A DNA stretch of 64,000 nt from Timema cristinae (lineage: Eukaryota; Arthropoda; Insecta; Phasmatodea; Timematidae), in contig JBCFYV010000100.1 of NCBI GenBank assembly GCA_039000515.1, positions 51,178,587-51,242,586 of the forward strand. The letters run 5' to 3'. This document shows, one piece after another, positions 1-11,495 of this stretch. Both the position numbers and the translations under genes were made by a program. The notes under the pieces are model-generated. The model saw only the letters and a program-made list of their open reading frames with translations, did no database searches and was not told the DNA's origin. Position 1 is the first letter of the stretch; the number at the start of each line of letters is the position of its first letter.

Positions 1-128
1 GGAAAAAAACCTGTGCTTTGTGGGTTCTAGGCAGCTTATTATTTGTCGTATAAAGACAATTTGGAGTTTGGTTGAAAATGTTATTAATATTATTGTTTAA
101 ATATTTTATCTATAATCCCTTTAAATAT
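1..128 (+). repeat. Duplicated intergenic segment cut by gap
   Basis: Matches 37263-37389 almost base for base, starting GGAAAAAAAC and running to the N gap. No reading frame. It shows that the left edge of the window belongs to another copy of the B-C intergenic sequence. Confidence 0.85.
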
Positions 129-228
129 NNNNNNNNNNNNNNNNNNNNNNNNNNNNNNNNNNNNNNNNNNNNNNNNNNNNNNNNNNNNNNNNNNNNNNNN
201 NNNNNNNNNNNNNNNNNNNNNNNNNNNN
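129..228. other. Assembly gap (100 N)
   Basis: Exactly 100 N, the usual placeholder for a scaffold join of unknown length. The flanks are homologous to places far apart elsewhere in the window (37.3 kb and 47.1 kb), so an unknown amount of sequence is missing. Confidence 0.95.
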
Positions 229-311
229 GGATTTTTAATTAACATTTTAATTAGGCTATTTTTAACATAATACCACAGTGGGTCACGGTCAACGCCGTAT
301 GGGATTGTTAG
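229..311 (+). mobile_element. Helitron 3' end fragment
   Basis: Reads through a short hairpin (CACGGTCAACGCCGTA) to GTTAG followed by T. This resembles the Helitron 3' terminus, a hairpin followed by CTRR with insertion before T. The same end is seen with canonical CTAG|T at 4078, 50357 and, reversed, 47131. Here the C is mutated to T. The 5' part is lost in the gap. Confidence 0.6.
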
Positions 312-484
312 TTATGAATAATTTAAATGGTAAGTGTGCTCTCATTTGCGTGAAGATAGATAATGAAAGCATTTGTGAAAAAACCCATCAATTCTCACGA
401 CCATATTTGAACCCCATCATTGGCAAAAAAAAAAAGACAAGTTCCTTGTGTAGCAATCTACCATCACAATACATTTTAAAATAA
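312..484 (-). repeat. SINE-1 fragment
   Basis: Reverse complement of 47010-47130: a degraded B-box (GGGTTCAAATATGG on the minus strand) followed by a body with CACGCAAATGAGAGCAC. The Met-led 68-codon frame crossing it is not shared with the other copy and I do not regard it as a gene. Confidence 0.55.
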
Positions 485-745
485 ATTTTGTACACATACA
501 TCGATGGTCGCATGCTCTAAGGCGTCACTAGAAGGCCGATGACATAGTGATCACGTTTGAATTTCTCACTCACAATCGAATGCGGGTACACATTCTACCT
601 GGTCTAGAAAAATCTTGTCAACCAGCAAAACCCTTAGAAAATGGTGGGGGTGCATGAAGTACGACCGTTATAACAGACATAAGCCGTGCTAAAGATATTG
701 ATGTTCGAATCCCCGGTGTGCATGCCGTCTAAATGTCAAGCTCAG
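485..745 (+). repeat. SINE-3 unit (single copy)
   Basis: tRNA-like unit with the B-box-like stretch GATGTTCGAATCCCC near 695-710. It is homologous in reverse to the two tandem units at 46470-46950, so this location has one unit where the right-hand copy has two. Confidence 0.55.
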
Positions 746-754
746 CTAATTATA

Positions 755-768
755 GGGGGGGGGGGGGG
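755..768 (+). repeat. Poly-G run (14 G)
   Basis: Uninterrupted G homopolymer just after the SINE-3 unit. It is absent from the related sequence at 46.45 kb and is length-unreliable in any assembly. Confidence 0.9.
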
Positions 769-1613
769 AATCGGATCCCCGCCATGTATATTTCAGGTAT
801 TTCTCCCTCTGAAACATTTTCTTAATCATCCTTGCTGCACAAATTGACAAAAAAGGGTACGTGTCACTCATATAGTTATGGTGATGAGGCCAAGAAGACC
901 AGCAGATATCTTCACTTTGTGCGTGCCGATAGTTTCTTTCTAGAGGTCAAGGTCATGAACATGTTATAAGAAAATACCTCCACTTTGCAACTGTTGAGAG
1001 CTTCTTTTTGGAAAACAAAGATATGGTCTAGTTATCAGAACATACCTCCCCCTCATATTGGGTACAATCTTTAAAGTTGGAAATTTTGTGAGATTTGAGA
1101 TCTGGAGTTGGGAAATTTTAGGCTGATTTTGTATCCAATTACTTTCTATTATGAAAGTGCTTAACCATAGAATTATACAGACAAATTTAAAATTTCCCAA
1201 ATGTTGATTCCTACTATAAAAATCTTAACTTCAAAAAATCGTCAAACATATAAAGGAGATTCCGTGTTTAGTAAATTATATAAAGCTTAGTCAACCAAGT
1301 AATTAGTAGCGCCGTTGTCAGTAGACAAAGACAACGGCCGCTGAGTGTATGTCGAATGCGGTATGGAAACGAATCATAAGGTAACATGAACCGCCTGGTA
1401 GAAAAATTTCACTCGGCCAGCAATGCGTTAAGTGGCAGCATTGTCAGCCAATGTTTTATTTATTGTTTAGTATTTTTAGTTGTGACTTACAAGGCTGCTA
1501 AACTGTTACAGTTTTATGATTCAAATTATCTTATGCCTTAAATCAAGCGCCTTAATTATGCCTTTATTAAATTTTAAAGGTATGAATGCAGTATATGTTA
1601 CGCAATATCTTAT
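769..1613 (-). repeat. Inverted copy of the 45.64-46.45 kb segment
   Basis: The reverse complement follows 46450 down to about 45640, with moderate divergence and small indels. It includes a hairpin CCGTTGTC...GACAACGG at 1313-1338 with perfect 8-bp arms, also visible at 45.95 kb. No conserved coding frame: the small frame intact at 54.1 kb is stopped here. Confidence 0.75.
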
Positions 1614-1620
1614 TGTGCGA

Positions 1621-1862
1621 GTCTGACGACTAGTAGCCCCGTGACCACCGATGTATAAAATATTAGTGTTTACTGTACTTATTTAACTTTGAGAGGATGA
1701 AATCTTTAACAAAATTGTCAAAACAAAATCTTCTAATTACAGGTATTGGCTCAAACTACCTCCCCCAGTACAGCCGGCCGAGATTAGAACCTCAATCTCC
1801 CCGTCTTCAGCAGTCTATAGCCTAATGCGAGAGTATAGCGTTAGACCATGCGGCCATCGAAG
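1621..1862 (-). repeat. SINE-4 (tRNA-like head)
   Basis: On the minus strand it begins near 1862 with GATGGCCGCATGGTCTAACG (A-box-like) and has GAGGTTCTAATCTCGG (B-box-like) about 55 bases later, then a body running down to CTACTAGTCGTCAGACTCGC. A near-identical copy lies in block 2 at about 47830-48070. Confidence 0.55.
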
Positions 1863-1922
1863 CGCTAATTACCACTTTGTCCTTTAGTGTAGGCCAGTTT
1901 GCTATTTATTACTGTTTTTAGA

Positions 1923-2045
1923 ACCGTGTCTTACTAACCGATAGGGTTATAATACGCTTAAGTACTATTTACGCTAATATACTAAGAATTGGGAAGGTTG
2001 CACCCGCATTTTCGCGGGGAGGAAGAATGGAAAGTCTATTAGATA
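1923..2045 (-). repeat. SINE-1 3' part
   Basis: Carries the SINE-1 3' end in reverse (GTCTTACTAACCGATAGGG, then a degraded ACGCTAAT and CCGCATTTTCGCGGGG) but no tRNA-like head. Presumably a 5'-truncated insertion. Confidence 0.5.
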
Positions 2046-2170
2046 AACCTTCCATTATACGCTTGACGCTGATGAAGGAATCTATAATATATATTTTTTA
2101 ATTGAATACTATGCCATGGAGTTGTTTAGCTTACCCTGAATATTTATTAAAACTTATAATGTCCGTTTAC

Positions 2171-2200
2171 AACACACACACACACACACACACACACACA
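2171..2200 (+). repeat. (AC)n microsatellite
   Basis: About 15 AC units. The orthologous spot in block 2 (48373-48472) is about 100 bases long and interrupted, so the tract changed length after the duplication. Confidence 0.9.
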
Positions 2201-2442
2201 GCTTAACATCGTTCTACATGTCTAATATTTAACACAAGAAAGAATTAAGGCTTAATAAATTAGATTTACAAACTCAATTTTCCAGAGTTGAGAGTGGAAA
2301 ACAATTTATGAAAATTTACCCTCAAAAATAACTTTCTGCTAGATAAAACCCCGACCTTCCCATAGTCTGCTTTAAGAATGGAAGCTCAAACGTGATCTGG
2401 CGCACATATCATTTATAGATGACATGAACTTTTAAGCATCGC

Positions 2443-2650
2443 GTCTTACTAACCGTTCGGGTTATGCGCTTAAGTGTTCATTACACTAATGGTTAAGAAT
2501 TGTTGAGCTTGAACCCGCATTTTCGTAGAGGTAGAGTGAAAATTATCCTTGTTCACCCAACCGAGATCCGAACCTTGACTTCCCCCATCATAATCATACT
2601 GGTCTAACTCTAAGGTGACGCCTTGTAATATTCGACCTCTTAAACGAGTT
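2443..2650 (-). repeat. SINE-1, near full length
   Basis: On the minus strand: a head with CACCTTAGAGTTAGACC and the B-box-like GGTTCGGATCTCGG, a body with GAAAATGCGGGTTCAAG, and the 3' end GGTTAGTAAGACGCG. One of the most complete members in the window. The minus-strand 62-codon frame is a shadow of the element. Confidence 0.6.
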
Positions 2651-3244
2651 TTTATCACGTTAATTTAATATTTAGTAATGCATTAACTTATATGCATCCA
2701 AAGCAATATCATGATAGCCATTTATATAGGATGGGCTTTTCCTTTTATAAATATATAGAGTCACAAATGAATATTATTTACAAGTATATTTTTTCCATTT
2801 CCATTTATTTGACGTATTTAACGTGCACTTTGGAAAGAGAATGGGGAAATTGTTATGTTGCAACAATGTATTTCTGGCTCGCACGCCTTTTAGAGCATTG
2901 ACAGCCTGGTATATTTCCGTCCCAAATGGCCTTGTAAGTCAGTGTCTTTGACCTGTGAAAAATAGGAGGTTATTCACACGCCAGAGGTGTTTCATAATGC
3001 TGCCTTGCGAGGTCCTTTTTTCACATATGAACCCCGCTATCTCTTGCAGGATACATCACGTCATACCTCAAGATCCTAAGGGGTTTTTAGCATTGTTAAT
3101 GACCGTTGGAACGGTAATTCAATCAAATAAGTCTTTATCACGTCTTACGCTGTTAAATGCACACGCATTTGCGTGATGGAACAGTTTATATACACTTATA
3201 CTAATTATACTAATGATTTTAGGCATTTGTAAATATATATTTAG
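2651..3244. other. Gene-free duplicated stretch
   Basis: Shared with 48926-49519. It holds a 73-codon frame starting at GTG (2955-3176) that stays open in both copies, but it has no ATG, no recognisable domain, and nothing to suggest translation. Confidence 0.6.
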
Positions 3245-3375
3245 ATGTAGTGTACACGCATTTGCGCGAAAGAAAGTGGATAACAGGCATCAGTACACCC
3301 GACCAGGATACGAACTTTGATCTCCCCCTTCAAAATGACTCCTAGAAAAATTCTCACAACTTAGCATGGCCATAT
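3245..3375 (-). repeat. SINE-1 head fragment
   Basis: Minus-strand B-box-like AGTTCGTATCCTGGTCGGG followed by a body containing GCGCAAATGCG. The 3' end is missing. Shared with block 2 at about 49520-49650. Confidence 0.45.
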
Positions 3376-3524
3376 CATGGAGACCCACTTTAAATGCCTT
3401 CAGAAATATTTCTACAGGCCATTTTAACGAATAACCAAAATATTCTGATCTATAAAGACAGTATTTAAGTAAATTACATTAAAGCAAAATTTACTTGTTT
3501 AAGATATACAAACCCGCTAAAGTG

Positions 3525-3720
3525 ACCTTATGATCTAAGGCGTAACTTTCGCAATAGACTAGAACTTCCAGTGATGGGGAGATCGTGGTTCGAATTCCGG
3601 TCAGGTGTACCGAGAGTGTTTTTCCTAAATGGTTTCCACTCGCCCTTCACGTAAATACGGGCACACTTCCTCCAAACTCAACCTTCCTCATCTCTAACAC
3701 ATTAGCGTAATTGATTTAAA
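3525..3720 (+). repeat. SINE-1, near full length
   Basis: Head with GATCTAAGGCGTAACTTTCG and a good B-box (GGTTCGAATTCC), a body with CACGTAAATACGGGCAC, and the 3' region TTAGCGTAATTGA. Shared with block 2 at about 49800-50000. Confidence 0.6.
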
Positions 3721-3869
3721 TCGGATGATACGTTCAAAAGTTATTTTGAGACATATCAAGCACAGACAGAAAGACTAATGCAGATCGGTGGAGTTAAACT
3801 GAGCAATCGCTTCACCCGTTCGATAAACCAAACCACACGTTTATATTTTTATTTGACAAAATGTAGATA

Positions 3870-4078
3870 TAGAAAAGAAAGTGTTTGTCTGTATGTTTGT
3901 TTGTTTGTGCGATGCCCAGCCAAATCTACAGTAACGTAGAGATCTGAAATTTTTATCATTGGTGGACGTGAGGGGAACGAATGCACCTCAAAGCGGGATT
4001 TTTAACTAGCTTTTTAACAAGGCTCTTTCTAACACAATACCACAGTGGGTCACGGGAAACGACGTGTGGAATTGCTAG
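3870..4078 (+). mobile_element. Helitron 3' end
   Basis: A region with TGTTTGTTTGTTTGT and GCACCTCAAAGCGGG leads to a hairpin around CACGGGAAACGACGTG and ends GCTAG|T, the CTRR terminus of Helitrons inserted before T. No replication initiator or helicase coding is present, so it is a nonautonomous or truncated copy. Confidence 0.7.
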
Positions 4079-4545
4079 TATTATATATAATCGTGATAAA
4101 CAATCACACAATTTGTGTCACTATCAATATATGACTTTATTTGATAGAGGAAGGCTAAATAGAGGTGTCAAAACTATTTGCTTTAATCTTAGAAGTACAC
4201 ATTTATACGTACAGATTCTTTCTTTTTTTAACTTTAAATTCTAAATTTAAGCATTCTAGCCAGTCAGAGAAACCTTCTTATAATGTTTGCCTGCATTTTG
4301 TTGAAAACCATGTTTAAAAAACAAACCACTTCTTAAATATCCGGGATTTCTGAACGTGTGCGCGGGTCTCAGTGCTCTCTCATTTAGTGCCCCAAATTTG
4401 AGTATCCTCAACTTGGATAATTTTTTAGCACATCTTTATTAAAACTCATTTTTTAATTGAAAATAAAGATATTAATGGTTTTCAAACCATACATATATCA
4501 ATATGTTTATAAACCATTATTTTAGTAATTTTTCTCTAATCTGTA

Positions 4546-4830
4546 TCTATACTAATATTATAAAGAGGAAAGATTTGATTTTTTGTTTTTTTTGTTTGTA
4601 ATGGATAAACTCAAAAACTACTGGACCGATTTTAAACATTATTTCACCAAAATAAAGCTACATTATCAGCGAGTAACATAGGCTATATTTATATTGGATA
4701 TTTAATTTATTTCTCATAAAAATGTCGATAGTTTTACACAAGGTATAAAAAATTGCCTAAAAATATGCTTTTTCCGCGTACGCTGCACAAACTAGTGGTA
4801 TTACATTAAAAAAATACTAGTCCGCGAGAC
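4546..4830 (+). mobile_element. Helitron 5' end, internally deleted
   Basis: Starts TCTATACTAATATTATAAAG immediately after an A, as expected for the 5'-TC terminus inserted between A and T. It continues with the familiar region AAACTACTGGACCGATTTT. The block 2 copy (from 50822) keeps about 350 extra bases, so this copy has an internal deletion. No matching 3' end was found downstream. Confidence 0.7.
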
Positions 4831-5959
4831 AATATATGTAATTAATATAGTTATGTTACAATAAACGTTTTTTGTTGAAATTAGTCAACTAAAACACACA
4901 TGCGAACAAAAAGTGATTATATCCGTATCATGATTTGAATCCTTATCCAAGTCGCTGTCAGCAGCTAGTTAAACATAATTTTCTAAGAATGTGTTCATTC
5001 AAAGTTACTTTTGTTGATATTTATATCACACTCTAGTGCTAGTACATACAAATAGAGATTATATCTCATGTGGAGATGAGGTTGAAAGTTTGAATATAAA
5101 TAAAATGACTTAAACAATCATTTGAAAAAAGAATTAGAATCCTAAACTTTGATAAATGTAAGTTCTCCATACGTTAATATATGGATATATCTGTAAGTTT
5201 TAATCATTTTAACGTGTTTTCATGTATTTTAGACTCATATACCTTATATACTGATAAATTAATGATGAATTATTTATTAAATGTGTATAGTTTTCATTAT
5301 TTGACAATATGTTATTACCATAAGTTAACCTAATTCTACATTTTGATCTGCAATTTTTTTTATTACATCAATTAACTTAACAAATTGTATCAATCAATTC
5401 TTTCTATTTATTTTTTAGCAATATATCTAATTCTTAAATTCTAAATCTAGGTTAAAACAAGTTTAAATAATATGAGAGTATAATCTCGAAACAAATTAAT
5501 GAATTTAACAAGTTTTGATGATCTTGCAAACAATTAAAAATACAAAACTTTAGCTAACGTAGCCAAACTGAATCTAACAAAAACTTACATTACTCAACCT
5601 TGACTTGGCTTGATTTACTTATAATAAATATGATAAATATGTTGGAAGGATGTAGGTAAATAAACTAAATTCATGATAGCGACTATATCCTACAAATAAA
5701 AATAGTACATTGCAAATAAATAACAGATAGCAAAATGAGATACAGGTTCCAAAGTCAGCAAATGACCCACTTAATTTATACACTATTGGAAGTTATTCCT
5801 TCCGGATACGTTCGTGTTTAACGCCTGGACTAGTGGATATTCAAAGTATTCTGGAATTATAAATATTTCCATTTGGCAAAGGAGAGTACAAGGGCAACGT
5901 TGAGAACGGTCGGGGAAAGGGGGAACGGAAAAGGAGGCCCCCAGAAAATATTTAAAATT
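4831..5959. other. AT-rich gene-free sequence
   Basis: No credible gene. Positions about 5160-5410 are homologous in reverse orientation to 25100-25340 and 38515-38745, another sign of rearranged repeats. The minus-strand 71-codon frame at 5783-5998 has no recognisable domain. Confidence 0.6.
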
Positions 5960-7990
5960 TGGGGTGATAATCAAGCCTTGAATCGAGATTTTAGGCAACA
6001 GTATTTTTAAATTTATTTTTTAATCCTGTATTTTTAAATCTACAAGTGCTATTTGTTTTGATACTCACAATCATTGTTTGTAGGAAAACTATAAAGTTTT
6101 GTTTTAAAAAAAAACTCAAGTGATCAAATTGAAAACATTACCTAAAACTTAAAACTGTCAGGCCTACAAAGTTGGATATTCAGTACATATACAAATAACA
6201 TAAATCTCAATACTGATTTAAGTCATAAATTACAAATGTCACTTATCCCTAAAAGTTGAAAATTTGTAGGCAAATTACTGACGTCTGTTTGTCTGTTTTA
6301 GTTTTACTGTAAAATAAAATAAAAAGTACTTTTCTGTTTATTTTAGTTGCTATACCTGTGGACCATGTAATCTTATCCTACAGTAGGTGTAAATAAATAA
6401 CACACATGATCTTTTACTTCAAATTAATATATTATCATATTATATTATCTAATATAGCAGCATTACAAGGCTGCCACAACAAACCAAGTCAGCAAGAAGG
6501 TATCTTAATGGATTAGCCAGAATGAACCTAAGCAGTAACTTGGTAGTTTCTAGCACTTTAAAAACTTATATTTCTATTAGAATTTCGCATCTTCCTATAA
6601 ACTTTAAAATCCTTGAAAACGTAAATATAGAGCTAAATACTCAATATTGTGAACCACTCAAAACACGCCACGACCCCCAGATTGGAAACCACTGATTGTT
6701 TTTTTAACACACTTGGACGCAATATTTAACTAGTAATCTTGATAAAATGTATAACTGGCTCGTCACTTTATCAAGAAATTAGTAATTTGGCCATGTTTAT
6801 TTATTTTTTAATTCAGCTGTAAAATAAAACAATAAAAAATTTAATGTATCAATATTCCTACAGTATTTTGATACCGGTCTACCAATGTCCTGCTTCATAA
6901 CCTCATGGAAGTTGCCCTAAAATGTTAATACTGGTACGTCAATAAACTATTCAAAACATAATGTAATTTATTGTGTGAGGGTGAAGGGGCTTCCCCTGAC
7001 ATTTTATGCAATAACTGATGACAAATTCAAAACCAGAATTCTAAATATTGTTATACAGAATTTCATGCAAATCGAACACCAGGTAACAAATTTAAAAAGT
7101 TATAGGGTGAATAATAAACTATGTTTTTGTTTAGTGTAGTCTTATTAACCAAAAGAAAAATTATAAGAGCTGTAACAATGTAACATAACTCTGAGTTATC
7201 CTTCTTTCTTAATTGTTGCTTTGAGATTAAATTGTTTTCAAGAAAGCCTATTTTAATAAACATTGAATTAAGATCCTTAAGATCTATTCAAATCAGTATG
7301 GATCCTTGCTAGAAAAATTAGTGTGTATTTAAGAACTCAAAGATTAACACTAACCTCAATGTCTTCATTTTATCTTAGTCAGAGTTCTCAATAAGAAAAT
7401 GTTGCGTAACATTACCTGAATTTTTTCCTTAAATATTTAATAAAGCCTTAATTAAGGCATTGTCTGTACAACATGATAATTTGAGTCATAAAACTTTGAC
7501 AGTCTAGAATTCACGAACGTCACAATAAAAACCCTAAACCATAAACAAAACATTGCTTGCTGAGTTAAATTTCCCAAATGGGCAGCTCATGTTACCTTAT
7601 GATTCGTTTCCATACCGCATTAGGTATACACTCACCGGCCGTTGTCACTGACTACTGATAACGGCACTACTAGACTACTTGATTAACTAAGATTTCTAAA
7701 ATCTACTAGATAAGAAATCTCTTTCAATGTTTGATGATTTTAGAAGTTGGTTTTTTTTTAGAGTAGGGATACACAGTTGGGAAATTTTAAATTTGTCTCT
7801 TAAAGTTTGTGGTTAAGGACTTCCATAATATAAATTAATGGGGTAGAGAGTAATCCTAGAATTTTACAACTCAAGACCTCAAATCTCACAAAATTCACAG
7901 CTTCCAAGCTTTAAACCATCCTTGGAGGGGTGACACCCCAACACCCTCTCACCCAGCCCAATGTACTTGGATATAATAAGTTATATCACT
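5960..7990 (+). repeat. Module M, copy 1
   Basis: Begins AATTTGGGGTGAT and recurs at 43845-46240 (more diverged, with a different middle) and 52560-54600 (nearly identical). At 6650-6693 there is a hAT-like end (CACGACCCCCAGATTGGAAA then CCACTG) present in all three copies. No gene. Confidence 0.7.
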
Positions 7991-8018
7991 TATATAAAAG
8001 AGAAATACAATTATATGA

Positions 8019-11000
8019 TAAATAATATATACCTGATGTATTTTAAATAAGCCTTTTTAAACAAAACAAACATTATTTTAAATTTCAAATGTTTATATCT
8101 AATCAAGATATAACTTATGACTGATAAAACAATATGATGAATACATTTTTTCTGCGCAAATACAACCTCTGGTCTCAATAATAATGGTTGGGTCGTGTAT
8201 AGCAACAGGCTTAAGTTTACTTTCTAGTGTCTAAATATCTAGATACATCTAAAATAAACTTTATGAAGGGCATTCATTATAAGACAGTTGCAACATTTAC
8301 TAAAACTATTTTAATACATTCAAAAGTGAAGCTAAATGTCACGTTTGATTTAAAGTGTCAATTCCAATCCAAACATAAAAATAGAGTTACGTTTTTTCAA
8401 TGTTGACAGCCCAAAAAAATGTTAATATTTATTTAACTACTACAATTGTGTTATAAATACAAATATGTTCATGGAATATAACTTTTAAAGAATTTTTTAA
8501 AATAAATTTAATCCAACCTTGACGTGACAGAGAAGTAACTTTATGGGCTATTTCAATAAGTTACCCAGTAAGATGACTATTGTTTATAAGACGGTAACTT
8601 TAGGTATTTATAAATTTTTGGATCTAAATTTTTTTTTATAAATTACATCAATATTTCTCAAAATAATATCTTAACTTTAAAAAGGTAGTGGCGGTCGTTA
8701 AACAAAAATTATTGGCCACCCCATCAACTTTCTTGTCTCTCTTACTCTCACAAAATAGTATTATAAATAATGTTAGTATACATATTCATAATATATTTAA
8801 TTTAAGAACACTTTCAGGATCGGATCCAGAAAGGAGTGCGCAATCTCATCATGAAAAAAATTATTTAGTATAAATAATAATAATTAAAAACAAAATCAAT
8901 TACTGTATATCTGTGGAAGAAAGAAAACGCTCACCTAATTTAAAGCACATGACCACCGCAGCGAAGTACTAGTTATACTATCACATAATAGCTCAACAAC
9001 CAGATTTCAGTTAGTTCATCTTTTTACCTTCTAATTGGTAATGTTGTTAAATTATCCTCCACCTGGTCCCGAGAGGGCCCAGGCTTCCCCCCCCCCCCCC
9101 TTCCACCATCGGAAGTACTGGATCTGCCCTTCAACACTTTAGAAGGGATGGTTATATTTAAAAACAAAACTGTTTTTGAGCGGATTTTGTATATCAGTCA
9201 AAAGAGTATCTCCTTACTATTTAATTGGTCTCCTATAACTCTTAATTCCGCATTGATTAAACTTTATACCATTTAATAACAGCTAAAGCATTGCATTTCT
9301 TTTAATAAGTTGCATTATGGTCATTATATTATTAAAAAGGGAAAATTGTGTATCAAAGTCGAAATACTCTCCCTGACCATTTTTTCTTGTTACACATTCA
9401 AACAGATTAATTAAGTTATTTAGAGTTTAGTTAGATATGTATGGACACATCCTAAACATGTCATGTTGATTTTTATTAATTAAATTAAGTTAATAGATTT
9501 CTTGTATCTAAATGACTGCAGTCCATTCTAAAGAAAAGGTGAATCTTAAAGAATTGTGAGTGCAGAAGCTGGTCACTAAATATTTAATAATTCATTTACA
9601 GGTGCATTTTCAAGTCTGTGTGTCACTTACTTTTAAACACTGTAGAAGCGCTCTCACTCTATCAGTTTGTCTTTCTGATGGGAAACATTTTGAAAGTGAG
9701 TTGTTTTAAAGAATTCTCACTTGGAAGCGCTGTTATCATTGGATATTTTAAGTTCTACCTGAGTCGAGGGGTGCAACAAATCTTTGTCTGAGCACCCGGT
9801 ATAACTTATTTTACTCTTTAAGCTTATGTAAAATTAATCTAGTATTTTAGACTATTTTAAATTAAATATTGGTTATAAAAATAACCATTTTATAACTTTT
9901 TGGTAATTTAAATATCTTTTTTATTTAAATTAAAGAACCAAATGGAGCTTTTGAAAAGGTTACCGTAATTAATAATTAAATATGGCGATTTGGTAAAGAG
10001 AATTGTTTATTTTGATGACGTCAATACCCAACGCTAATAGTGTACACTTGCTGAAGTATACAAAATAAATAACTTTCATTTGAAACAAATATTTTATTTG
10101 ACTTTTTTTTTAAAGCTTAAAAAATAATAATTTGTTTATGGTTTGTAATGATCGGCTCCAATAATATAAACGTGGAAATATAATACATTTTTAATATATA
10201 GCTTTCTGCACTATTGTAGTTAATGTTGTCAATATAGCGTAGGTGAAAAAATTAAATTTGTATTATATTAATTTTCGTATAATTAATAATGTAAAGACAA
10301 ATCTTTAAGTAATCCAAAAGGAGGCATTTTTAATAGTCTATTTTAAATTTTCAATATTATATATATATATAATAAATCAATCAAATAAAACACATTTCTA
10401 TAATGTAAAATATCAGTAACTTCTAATAAATGTTGGTAAATTCTACTGTTCTTCCTATAAAAATTGGACTTACCATCAGTTCCAAAGTAACCACAGGTTA
10501 ACATCACGACACGACAGGCGCACAGCCAGTGCACAGTCCTGTGAGTGTAAACTCATATTCCTGGTGTCACTACTACCAGACCATATATAATCCTGAGTAA
10601 TGGTTTTTCATAAACATGTTTTACGTAAATATTAATTCCCATATGGCAATAGTAGTGACATAAGCCATTTGCAAAATTGTAAACTACACCTCTAAATTAC
10701 AATTGAATAAATGAAATCTACGAGATAAACAGTGTAGAAATACCTTACTATCTTATCTTTATAATATCAGATTTAGACAAATTAATTAAATTGACTTTAT
10801 TATATAGAAAGAGATACGAAAATTTAACCAAACTAATTATAGGTATATTTATAAGTAGATAAGTAAAAAGCTAATAATGACACACAATTTGAAAAGTCTT
10901 TGAACAAATTATTACTAAACGCTCAAACAAAAATTCACTTACTAAAATCGCATAGTTGAATAACTCAAAAATCTTTTGTTAATAGGATAGTGTGGAGTTG

Positions 11001-11051
11001 TATTTAGTTTAAATCCTTTTGAAATGGGGCATGGTATTTCGAAGGATTAAA
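8019..11051 (+). repeat. Module P, copy A (3' flank of P450 A)
   Basis: Shared with 54634-57690, 38748-41792 and, partly, 31230-33408; in each case it lies just downstream of a P450 copy. It has runs of AT-rich sequence, a poly-C tract near 9090, and a 61-codon frame (8688-8873) that starts at GTG. I see no gene in it. Confidence 0.8.
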
Positions 11052-11060
11052 CCATTCGTG
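11052..11060. repeat. Target-site duplication, left (CCATTCGTG)
   Basis: Nine bases CCATTCGTG directly before the Foldback-like element, repeated at 13735-13743 directly after it. The sequence occurs once at the unoccupied sites 33409-33417 and 41793-41801. Confidence 0.9.
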
Positions 11061-11290
11061 GGCACCATACAAACTGCTAGACAACAAACTGCTCGACCAG
11101 CTATAAAAAAATATTTGGAAGGCTGGGTGGGTCAAGTGGCCGACACGACTTGGACCAACTGCTAGACAAGCTCAAGTATAGGAGTACAAAGTGATAGACA
11201 ACCAAGCGGTCGTCACGAGAGGACCAACTGCTCGACAAACTTTGATATCATCCAGTTAAGAGTGGGCTAAGTGACAGAACAGTTAATTCA
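11061..11290 (+). repeat. Left terminal inverted repeat of Foldback-like element
   Basis: Starts GGCACCATACAAACTGCTAG and pairs with the reverse complement of 13484-13734. About 29 of the first 40 positions match. The inner end, CTGCTCGACAAAC...CCAGTTAAGAGTGG...AAGTGACAGA, is more strongly conserved than the tip. Confidence 0.8.
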
Positions 11291-11495
11291 ATACACGCTT
11301 GTCTTTGTTTACACTCATATAATTTTTCCCTCCCAACCCGTCAGCTTACCCATACACTACTTGACATATTTTTGTAGGGTTTGCTAAAGTAAGAATGTAG
11401 GTGAAAATAATTCGAAATAATGATAACCTTATAAAAGAATAACATGAATGGAATTGTTTTCTAACGGATCTAAAGATTTTGCTTAAAATGTATAT

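Noticed and set aside
2955..3176. 73-codon frame also open at 49238-49459
   Set aside because: GTG start, no domain, and conservation explained by the block duplication.
10343..10534. Small minus-strand exon-like stretch ending in GTAAGT, also at 56977-57177 and near 41100-41290
   Set aside because: The donor-like site is conserved only among recent duplicates, frames differ between copies, and copy B has deleted it. No partner exon was recognised.
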